DNA from: CAUZWH01 sp965247665
GTDB taxonomy: Bacteria > Pseudomonadota > Alphaproteobacteria > SHVV01
NCBI GenBank assembly: GCA_965247665.1
Contig: CBDFHH010000003.1
Coordinates: 601,126 to 665,125, forward strand
DNA length: 64,000 nucleotides
Reading direction: 5' to 3'
The notes under the pieces were generated by a model. The model ran no database searches. It was not told where the DNA came from and worked only from the letters and a program-made list of their open reading frames with translations. Shown here piece by piece: positions 33,176-40,452 of this stretch (its first letter is position 1; each line of letters begins with the position of its first letter). The position numbers and the translations under genes are program-made.

Positions 33176-33691
33176 CAACGCGCTGGGCGCGGAGGTCCCG
33201 GTCAGATCCACAGGGTAGCTGCCGCGAGCCCGGATCGACGGCTGGATACGGTTTCGGTATGCTCGCTTCCATGATTTATCTAACTAACCCATTATTATTA
33301 GCCTACTATATATATCAAGGATCGAACCGAACATTGCGTGTCGTTGGTAGCGCCTCATTCGAGGTTGAACCGGCGTGATAACAGAACGACACCGTCGTAA
33401 GCGCGTCCATCTAATTCGACTCCCGGAAGTATCCAGCCGCACCACCAGGCGGGGTTGCCACCCGTCGGCAAACGGCAAACGCTTTCGCAACGGTGCCGCC
33501 GCCACGACAATCCGTTATTGCCCCTACGCTTAGGAAACTCGGATATCCGGCGCGACCCCCCGCGCTTGGCACGATGCACAAGCGAAAGACTCGTCGGTTG
33601 AAGGTCGCGCCGTTGTGGCGGATGGATTGCGGACCGGGCGGCGATACGGACGGGTCTATTTGGCCCACCCCTGGTTTGCGGCGGCGCGGGC
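33176..33691. other. intergenic, no gene recognised; low-GC patch
   Basis: About 515 bases at the 3' side of the molybdenum hydroxylase operon. A conspicuous AT-rich patch (ttatctaactaacccattattattagcctactatatatat-like, around 33276-33318) contrasts with the GC-rich surroundings. No frame here matches a family I know. Confidence 0.4.
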
Positions 33692-34198
33692 TTACGCTTT
33701 CATTTTTTGTGCTGCCGCCTTCACCGCGCGGACGATGTTGACGTAACCGGTGCAGCGGCAGAGATTGCCCGACAACCAGACCCGGATCTCGTGGTCGCTG
33801 GGATCCGGGTTTTCGGCCAGCAATTCGCGCGCCGACATCAGGAATCCCGGCGTGCAATATCCGCACTGCAAGGCGTGCTGCTCGTGGAATGCTTGTTGCA
33901 GCGGGGTGAGCGGACCATCGCCCGCCAACCCCTCGACCGTGGTGATGACGGCACCGTCCGCCTGAGCGGCGAACATCAGGCAGCTTCGCATCGTTCTGCC
34001 GTCGATGTCGACCGTACATGCGCCGCACACGCCATGCGCACAGCCGACATGGGTGCCCGTCAGGTGGAGGTGATGGCGAATGAAGTCGACCAACAGCAGC
34101 CGCGCTTCGACTTCGCGCTCGTAACCCCTCCCGTTGACCGTGACACGAACCGGGATTCGGTCCTCGCGGTGCGCGCTATGTGTTGCGACTGGGGTCAC
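33692..34198 (-). CDS. molybdenum hydroxylase [2Fe-2S] small subunit, CoxS-like
   Basis: A 168-residue electron-transfer subunit. The plant-type cluster is CAHGVCGACTVDIDGRTMRSC and the second cluster is CGYCTPGF with NLCRCTGYVNIVRAV. Its ATG overlaps the stop of the diiron-like gene upstream. It is the last gene of the long leftward operon and would pair with CoxM (35006-35866) and the large subunit (40453-42825). Confidence 0.93.
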   Translation of the reverse strand: MTPVATHSAHREDRIPVRVTVNGRGYEREVEARLLLVDFIRHHLHLTGTHVGCAHGVCGACTVDIDGRTMRSCLMFAAQADGAVITTVEGLAGDGPLTPLQQAFHEQHALQCGYCTPGFLMSARELLAENPDPSDHEIRVWLSGNLCRCTGYVNIVRAVKAAAQKMKA

Positions 34199-34899
34199 TG
34201 CAACCGATAACCGATTTCATAGTGGACATTGATACCGTCCCAGAACAGGTACTTCATGCGTGCGCCTTCGCGCGCCCAGTGGATCGCCAACTCCTGCTTG
34301 TCACGGGTATCGCAATGCTTGGCAAGGATATCCACCGCACGCCCGCCATGTTCGACGTCAGCCTCTGCATGCAACCACCAAAACTCGAGATCGTGCTCGG
34401 TATATTTGTATGTCTCACGGAGGGCGGGAAGGATCTTCGAAATCAATTTCGGCTCCTGCGCCTCACTCGCCACATGAAGCCCGGCAAGCCCCGCAATCCA
34501 AGACTGGTCGCGCGTCGTCGTTAGACCCCAATTGAGCCATGCTTCGGTACTCGGCAGGCCACGACCGATTGCGAGATCGCCGCGCGACACCCCGCACGCT
34601 TCGGCAAAGCGGACAATGAGGTCGATGTGCGGATTGTCGGGATCGGTTTCCTCGGCGAGGTTTTCAACCTCCATGTCGATCACGTCCCGCGGTGCGCGCG
34701 CGCAAATGTTGTAGAACGCCTCGGGAAGAAGATTGCTAATCCAGTACCAAATCTCGGTGATCGCACCGGTAATGGTCTCGGGCTTGGCCTCACCGGCAGC
34801 AATCTTGTCTATCAAAGGATTATCGGCTTGATGCCGCTCATTCACCGCACTCTGAAGTTCCTCTTTGAATGCGTCCGGGCTCGGAATGGCACTTGACAT
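34195..34899 (-). CDS. heme-oxygenase-like diiron protein (PqqC/CADD/TenA-like)
   Basis: A 234-residue all-helical protein of the PqqC/CADD-like superfamily. The ligand pattern of heme-oxygenase-like diiron oxidases is complete by eye: E84-x6-H91 (NLAEETDPDNPH), a Glu near 146 (VASEAQEP), and H177-x3-D181-x2-H184 (LHAEADVEHG). The spacing matches my recollection of CADD (E81, H88, E142, H174, D178, H181). Such enzymes use O2 for C-C cleavage, N-oxygenation or cofactor formation. It sits between CoxM and CoxS genes and overlaps CoxS by four bases, so it is tied to the hydroxylase. Whether it acts on the substrate or on a cofactor is unknown. Confidence 0.82.
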   Translation of the reverse strand: MSSAIPSPDAFKEELQSAVNERHQADNPLIDKIAAGEAKPETITGAITEIWYWISNLLPEAFYNICARAPRDVIDMEVENLAEETDPDNPHIDLIVRFAEACGVSRGDLAIGRGLPSTEAWLNWGLTTTRDQSWIAGLAGLHVASEAQEPKLISKILPALRETYKYTEHDLEFWWLHAEADVEHGGRAVDILAKHCDTRDKQELAIHWAREGARMKYLFWDGINVHYEIGYRLQ

Positions 34900-35005
34900 G
34901 TTCCTCCCTCCATTGGTCTGGTTCGCGTCTCGTTGCGCGGGTCGGCGAGTCCCGTAGTGCGCCCGCGGCCCGCAAAATCACGCGATCCTCATCATATTGG
35001 CCGTT

Positions 35006-35866
35006 TCACGCGGCCAATGCACGATCGATCGCGCGTCTAACGAGCGCGACCGCGAGCCGACGGCGGTAGTGCGCGCTTGCGTGAATATCGTCGCGCGGGT
35101 CGATGTCGTTGACGGCGGCGGCGGCGGCTTCGTCGATGACTTTTTGCGCGAGCCGCTCGCCAACGAGCATCTGCTCGGTCGACACCAGCTTGGTCGGACC
35201 CGGTCCCACGCCGATCGCGGCCAGGCTGATGGCCTCGCATTCGCCAACGTCGTTGAGCCGCAGCGTGCAGGCCACGCCGGCAATCGCGAGACCCTCCTGG
35301 CGGTTACCCGACTCGACGAATGAGGTTTTGGCATTGCCATCCATCTTCGGAAGGCGCACTTCGCGCAACATCTCGCCGGGTTCAATCGCCGTCGTCAGCT
35401 CCGCGATGTAGAAATCCTCAGGCGTAACCGTGCGCCGGCCGTCTTTGCTCTCGACGATCAGCTCGGCACCGAGGGCCAGAGCCGCGCCAGGCAGCTCGGC
35501 GACCGGGTCGGCGTGCGCCAAGCTGCCGCCGATCGTGCCGCGGTTCTTGATTGCCGGCGGCCCGATATAGCGCAACGTCTGCTTGAGCAGTGGGGAATGA
35601 TCGGCGACGAGCGAGTTCCGTTCGGCGGCCGATTGGCGCACCATCGGACCCAACACCAACGCGCCGTCATCGACCAGGATCACATCGAGGCCGACGACGC
35701 GATTGAGGTCGACGAGAACTGCCGGGCGCGCGATGCGCATGTTCATCAGGGGCACCAGGCTCTGCCCGCCGGCCAGCGGACGCGCATCGTCGCCGTGTTC
35801 GGCCAGCACCGTGAGCGCCTCGTCGACGGATTCCGCCATGACGTATTTGAACTTGGGAGGTTTCAT
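35006..35866 (-). CDS. molybdenum hydroxylase FAD-binding subunit, CoxM-like
   Basis: A 286-residue medium subunit. FAD signatures are AGGQSLVPLMNMR (near 34) and KNRGTIGGSLAHADPVAEL (near 110); the C-terminal domain ends VALVRRAIDRALAA. It starts 23 bases after the SDR gene. It is very similar in layout to the CoxM at 9767-10639, so the two hydroxylases are related duplicates. Confidence 0.92.
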   Translation of the reverse strand: MKPPKFKYVMAESVDEALTVLAEHGDDARPLAGGQSLVPLMNMRIARPAVLVDLNRVVGLDVILVDDGALVLGPMVRQSAAERNSLVADHSPLLKQTLRYIGPPAIKNRGTIGGSLAHADPVAELPGAALALGAELIVESKDGRRTVTPEDFYIAELTTAIEPGEMLREVRLPKMDGNAKTSFVESGNRQEGLAIAGVACTLRLNDVGECEAISLAAIGVGPGPTKLVSTEQMLVGERLAQKVIDEAAAAAVNDIDPRDDIHASAHYRRRLAVALVRRAIDRALAA

Positions 35867-35888
35867 CCTCTCCTCGACGCGAGCGCCC

Positions 35889-36680
35889 TCAAGCGTCTTC
35901 CTCCGGGGCGACCCCGCCAGGATGGATATAACTCACTGCATCGAGCCTACCCTGCCCATCGAGCCAATCGATGGCGTTAAAAACATCGCCACTCGGCACG
36001 TCACTCGTAAGCAGATGAATCATCGGCTCTTCGACATGGGCAACGTATTGGCACCTGATGCCCTTGAGAAAATCCGGTTGAATGCCGGCGAGAAACTTCG
36101 TGTGCGACAGCCCAGGCAGGAATGTGTTGACCCGAATCCCATATTTCTCGAGCCTCACCGACATCGTCCACGACAGTCCTTCGAGCGAGAACTTGGATAC
36201 CGTATAGGGCATGCTGCGGAAGAAGGTATGCCCGTGCCGTGCCGTGAGCGATGAAATATTGATGATGTGCCCGCCGCCGCGTCCGATCATGCCCGGTAGA
36301 ACCGCCTTCGCGCAATAGACGCTGCCGAGGACGTTGACGCGAAACGGCGTTTCCCAATCCTCGGCGCCGAGGTCATCGAAATCGCTCAAGGCACCCGGGT
36401 GGCCGGCGTTGTTGATGAGGATATCCACGTGATCGAAACGCGCCACCGCCGCGTCAACCATCGTTCGGACCTGTCGTTCGTCGGCCACGTCGACCGCGAC
36501 GGCGAACGCGCGACCGCCCTCCGCTTCAATCTTCTCGGCAACCGTCTCGCACTCGGCTACTCCCCGGCTCGCGAGCGCAACGTTCGCACCCTCGCGAGCG
36601 ATCGCTTCCGCGAAGTGTTTGCCGTAGCCGCGCCCGGCACCGGTAATGATTGCCGTTTTGCCGGAGAGTCTTCCCGCCAT
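35889..36680 (-). CDS. short-chain dehydrogenase/reductase
   Basis: A 263-residue classical SDR. Cofactor motif TGAGRGYG (residues 14-21), NNAG (about 91-94), catalytic Ser in IINISS, and YxxxK in MPYTVSKFSLEGL. The last 60 residues diverge from the usual TGxxxxVDGG ending and read GDVFNAIDWLDGQGRLDAVSYIHPGG. It lies between the TRAP large permease gene and CoxM, so it probably oxidises or reduces an intermediate of the same pathway. Confidence 0.9.
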   Translation of the reverse strand: MAGRLSGKTAIITGAGRGYGKHFAEAIAREGANVALASRGVAECETVAEKIEAEGGRAFAVAVDVADERQVRTMVDAAVARFDHVDILINNAGHPGALSDFDDLGAEDWETPFRVNVLGSVYCAKAVLPGMIGRGGGHIINISSLTARHGHTFFRSMPYTVSKFSLEGLSWTMSVRLEKYGIRVNTFLPGLSHTKFLAGIQPDFLKGIRCQYVAHVEEPMIHLLTSDVPSGDVFNAIDWLDGQGRLDAVSYIHPGGVAPEEDA

Positions 36681-36763
36681 CGTTGGCCTACCTCCTGACC
36701 CAGCCTTTGTACCGATTGGCCGCCGCTTGGCGGCGTACTCGACGGCCGGAATGGAGCTGCTAT

Positions 36764-38080
36764 CTAAACTCTAATCAGACTTGGAAGGTACAATGCGAGG
36801 CCGGGGAATAGTAACAGCAGCGCAAACAGGATTGCGTCACACAGCAGAAACGGGAAACCGGCGCGCACGACCTGAGGGAACGTGGTCCCGCGCGGCGCAA
36901 CGCCGAGCATGACATAAAGCAGGAGGCCGAAGGGCGGCGTCGTCGCGCTCATCTCGATGGCCAGCAGCATGATGATCCCGAACCAGATCGGGTCGTAGCC
37001 GACCGCGATCGCAAGCGGCATGAAAACCGGCAGCGTGATCAGCAGCATCGAAACCGCATCTACGAACATCCCGAAAACCAGCAATACGCCGAACATCGCA
37101 AGCACGACAACGATGGGCGGTAATTCGAAATGGATTGCCCAGTTGATGAAGCCGCCGGTAGCGCCCGAGAAGGCGAAAACCTGGCTGAAGGTGAGTGACC
37201 CCAGGATGATGAAGAGCACCATCACGGTGACCTTCAACGATCCCTCGAGCGATTTGTAGATCACCGTCCAACTGAGGCGACGGTAGACGGCAGCGAGAAT
37301 GAGCGTTCCGAGCACGCCGAAAGCCGCGGACTCGGTCGGCGTGGCGATTCCCAAAATAATGAAGCCGATGACGAAGAAAATCACCAAGCTCATCGGCATA
37401 ACGTTCACCGCGACGAGCCGGATCCTGGACCCCCACGACAGCGACGGTGCGTCGTAGGACGGTGCGGCTGTCGGATCTATCTTGACCTGGGCGTAAATCA
37501 GCGACGCATAGAACGCGGCAAGCACCAGGCCCGGCAACACGCCCGCAATCAGCAACGCCCCGACATTGATCTCCGCGAGGCTGCCCAGCAAGACGGCGAG
37601 CGCGGAGGGTGGAATGAGTATCGCGAGCCCACCGGAACCCATGACCGGACCGATCGACATGTGCCGCTTGTATCCGCGCTTTGTCATCTCCGGCACCATC
37701 AACGAACCCATCATCGCCGTGTTCGCCATGCTCGATCCGGAGAGCGCCGCGAATACGGTGCCGCCTGAGATCGTGACATACGACAAGCGCCCGGGAATAC
37801 GACCGAACAAAGCATCGAGGGCATCGAAAACGGGGACCGCAAGGCCGGTATGAAAAAACAAATTGCCCATCATGATGAACAGCGGAACCGTGACCAACAG
37901 AAAGATGCTGAGCGAGTCCGAAGCGTTGTCGATCAGTTGCTCGATGCCGATAAACCCGCCCATAAAAACAAAGACGCCGACCATGTTGGCCGCCACAAAC
38001 GCGAGCGCGACGGGCAGGCCGATAGCCATCAGCACCAGCACCGTGCCAAGCATCAGAGCCCCGGCTTCGTACCACTCCAC
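36764..38080 (-). CDS. TRAP transporter large permease, DctM-like
   Basis: About 438 residues with the DctM pattern of 12 or so hydrophobic segments. Landmarks are PLFIMMGNLFFHTGLA, SGSSMANTAMMGSLMVPEMTKRGY, SIGPVMGSGGLAILIPPSALAVLLG, FGMFVDAVSMLLITLPVFMPLA and EMSATTPPFGLLLYVMLGVA. I prefer GTG at 38080 (VEWYEAGALML), since the frame upstream to 38164 is basic and unlike a DctM start. With the small permease and binding protein upstream it forms a sodium- or proton-driven importer for an organic acid. Confidence 0.9.
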   Translation of the reverse strand: MEWYEAGALMLGTVLVLMAIGLPVALAFVAANMVGVFVFMGGFIGIEQLIDNASDSLSIFLLVTVPLFIMMGNLFFHTGLAVPVFDALDALFGRIPGRLSYVTISGGTVFAALSGSSMANTAMMGSLMVPEMTKRGYKRHMSIGPVMGSGGLAILIPPSALAVLLGSLAEINVGALLIAGVLPGLVLAAFYASLIYAQVKIDPTAAPSYDAPSLSWGSRIRLVAVNVMPMSLVIFFVIGFIILGIATPTESAAFGVLGTLILAAVYRRLSWTVIYKSLEGSLKVTVMVLFIILGSLTFSQVFAFSGATGGFINWAIHFELPPIVVVLAMFGVLLVFGMFVDAVSMLLITLPVFMPLAIAVGYDPIWFGIIMLLAIEMSATTPPFGLLLYVMLGVAPRGTTFPQVVRAGFPFLLCDAILFALLLLFPGLALYLPSLIRV

Positions 38081-38240
38081 GCTCAGGCCCCGTCGCTGGA
38101 TGGACGAACGGCCGCGCCGGGATCGGCCGGCCGACTGGCGGCAACGGACGTCGCGCTCGAGCACGGCGGCGCGGCGGCGGCAATTGGCGGATTAGTCATG
38201 GTGCTCGTTGCGGTCGGCACGTGCTTCTGATCCGGAATGC

Positions 38241-38669
38241 CTAGAACGGCGGCGGACCGCCTGGCGCTGCGGCTTCGAAGTGGTGGACGATTTTCCAGCT
38301 CCGCTGATCGCGCAACAGCACGTCGGTAATACGGATATGGCCGGTAGCCGCGTTCGGTGGTGCGAACGCGAATTTCAAGTGGTAGCGGCAAACCGCCAGA
38401 TCGTCGACCCACATATCGATGTCGGGTTCGTCGATCGACCAGGTAAATTTCCCGCGCGCCTGAAACTGTTCGCGATCCATCTCCCAGAGTTCGAATCGCG
38501 CTTTCACCCCGCGATAGGTGTTGGGCTCGAACACATCCCACATCGTGCCGTCTTCGTGAAAAAGCGAATCGATGCCTTCGTAGCTTTGCTCCTCCAGGCA
38601 AGTAAAAAACGCCTTGACGATGTCGGTAATCGTCTTTCGGTCCTCCGCCGACGGTTCGGTCTCAGCCAT
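38241..38669 (-). CDS. SnoaL/NTF2-like protein
   Basis: A 142-residue single-domain protein with the cone-shaped NTF2-like fold pattern: ITDIVKAFFTCLEEQSYEGIDSLFHEDGTMWD at the N terminus and TGHIRITDVLLRDQRSWKIVHHFE at the end. Similar small proteins act as isomerases, hydrolases, or partners of oxygenases. It lies between the two TRAP permease genes, so it is part of the operon. I choose ATG at 38669 over TTG at 38678. Function unknown. Confidence 0.75.
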   Translation of the reverse strand: MAETEPSAEDRKTITDIVKAFFTCLEEQSYEGIDSLFHEDGTMWDVFEPNTYRGVKARFELWEMDREQFQARGKFTWSIDEPDIDMWVDDLAVCRYHLKFAFAPPNAATGHIRITDVLLRDQRSWKIVHHFEAAAPGGPPPF

Positions 38670-38729
38670 GCTTGCCAACTGGATTCAATGAAAACGACCA
38701 TTCGTAGGAAGTGGAGTGCCCCTCACGCG

Positions 38730-39242
38730 CTACAGAACCTCTTCGGATGCTTGCGCCGTGTCTTCCCGGTACATCGAGTCGCTCCCGAAGAGGTAGCGGG
38801 CGAAGCCGATGCCCAGGAGGAAGAAGCCCACGGTAACCGGCATAACCAGCCACTGCTTGTGCATGACGTAGGCCCGAAATTCGTACTCGCCCCAATTGGT
38901 CTCAAGTACGGGGAACGAGAAAATGACCACGATTATCGAAACGACCAGACCGATCGCGTAGGCGATGTTCGCGAACAATCGTTTGCCGCGTTCCGGCAAT
39001 TGCTGACGTATCGCTTCGATACTGACGTGACCCTTCTCGCGCAACAGCCAAGGTGCGGCGAGAGTGCCGATATAGAGCATCGCGTATTCGGTGGTCGCGA
39101 CCACGCCGTCAAGTTCCTGCAAGCCAACCAGGCGCATCAGCACCGTAGCGACGATGGCAATGAAGACGAGCGCAAGCGAGGCGCCGGCAAGGAAGGCCAG
39201 CGCCTCGACCACGACGTCGTAGATGCGAAGTAGAGTCCGCAA
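38730..39242 (-). CDS. TRAP transporter small permease, DctQ-like
   Basis: A 170-residue membrane protein with four hydrophobic segments: AFLAGASLALVFIAIVATVLMRLV, AMLYIGTLAAPWLLREKGHVSIEAI, AIGLVVSIIVVIFSFPVLETNW and WLVMPVTVGFFLLGIGFARYL. The loop GHVSIEAI is a strong DctQ mark. It follows the binding protein gene by 42 bases. Confidence 0.9.
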   Translation of the reverse strand: MRTLLRIYDVVVEALAFLAGASLALVFIAIVATVLMRLVGLQELDGVVATTEYAMLYIGTLAAPWLLREKGHVSIEAIRQQLPERGKRLFANIAYAIGLVVSIIVVIFSFPVLETNWGEYEFRAYVMHKQWLVMPVTVGFFLLGIGFARYLFGSDSMYREDTAQASEEVL

Positions 39243-39284
39243 TTAAGGCACGCGCATATCGGCCGTTGCGCGTCCTAACCAGCT

Positions 39285-40313
39285 CTACTCGAAAACGCCC
39301 GGTGCCCGCGACGGATCGTAGAATACCTCCTTCAAGGCATCCACGGTGGCCTGATCGGTTCCGAGATTCACCATCTGCTTCCAGTGATTGTCCTGGAACG
39401 CGTTGAGGTATTTCTTGGCGCCTTCGCCCTCGAGCATGATCGTTTTTACACCCTCCTTATTCATGCGCTCGATTTCGCGCGCGCTTTCCTCCTGGAAGAA
39501 CTGATGGGCAAGGGCTTCATGTTTGACGACGGTGCTTTCCAGGCATGTCTTCTGCTCCGACGACATCGCATTCCACTTGTCCAGGTTGACAACAATGATG
39601 TTGCCGCCCTGCATGAAGTAGGGTTCGAGTCGGTATTTGAGGAACTTGGTCCACCCCAATTGGACCGCGCCCAGCGTCACCCAGCCGACGCCATCAACCA
39701 GGCCGCGCTCCAGCGAGCTGTGAATCTCGCCAGTGTAGATCGACACCATCTTCAAGCCGAGCGCATCATAGAACGGTTTGTAGGTTCCGGTTCCGCGCAC
39801 CGACGTACCCTTGATATCGATCTCGCCGTTTGCCGCTACTTTGGGCTCGTTACGGAACAGAAGCAGGAACTTGTAGCCAGATCCGTATTCGGCGAGGTAC
39901 TTGGCGTTTACCCTCTTTGCAAAGTACTTGTCGAGCATCTCCGTGCCGCCGTCCTTGCGCTGCTCCATCGCCGTCTTGTTGCTACCGTAGAGCGCTTCGA
40001 GTTCCGGCACTTGACCTTGGTAGTAGCCGGCAGCACCAGCGTACAGCCCGACGATACCGCGCTTAAGCGCACTCATCTGCTGGTTCGTCGGAATCGCCTC
40101 CGGCCCTCCCTTGAGATTGATCTGCACCAGGTCCTTACAGGCAGCATTCACATCTTCGATCATCCGCTTGGTCGGGATGTTGATCGTACTCTGGGTCGGA
40201 ATCGAAAAGATCGCGTCAAGTTTCATCTCGGCCGCTGGGGCGCCGGATTCCATTCCCAGCCCTGCGACCACGGCGCAGACCGCGCCGCCCAATAGCATTC
40301 GCCGTATCCGCAT
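39285..40313 (-). CDS. TRAP transporter solute-binding protein, DctP-like
   Basis: A 342-residue periplasmic receptor with a signal peptide (RRMLLGGAVCAVVAGLGM, cleavage after APAAE). DctP features include IPTNQQMSALKRGIVGLY, KGTSVRGTGTYKPFYDALGLKMVSI and EIHSSLERGLVDGVGWVT, which contain the Arg and Asn/Trp positions that bind a ligand carboxylate. This supports a carboxylic-acid substrate for the operon. Confidence 0.88.
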   Translation of the reverse strand: MRIRRMLLGGAVCAVVAGLGMESGAPAAEMKLDAIFSIPTQSTINIPTKRMIEDVNAACKDLVQINLKGGPEAIPTNQQMSALKRGIVGLYAGAAGYYQGQVPELEALYGSNKTAMEQRKDGGTEMLDKYFAKRVNAKYLAEYGSGYKFLLLFRNEPKVAANGEIDIKGTSVRGTGTYKPFYDALGLKMVSIYTGEIHSSLERGLVDGVGWVTLGAVQLGWTKFLKYRLEPYFMQGGNIIVVNLDKWNAMSSEQKTCLESTVVKHEALAHQFFQEESAREIERMNKEGVKTIMLEGEGAKKYLNAFQDNHWKQMVNLGTDQATVDALKEVFYDPSRAPGVFE

Positions 40314-40452
40314 CAGATCCTCCCTATCTCGGCCAACGGTCTTCTCGTGTAATCCACCAAGTATATTTCTTTGCCGGCGCTGAAGCCATACGGCAGGAAA
40401 CGAAGCGGTTCGCCGGTACTCCCGTGCCGACCGGGTGGCGGGGTGAAAGCGC

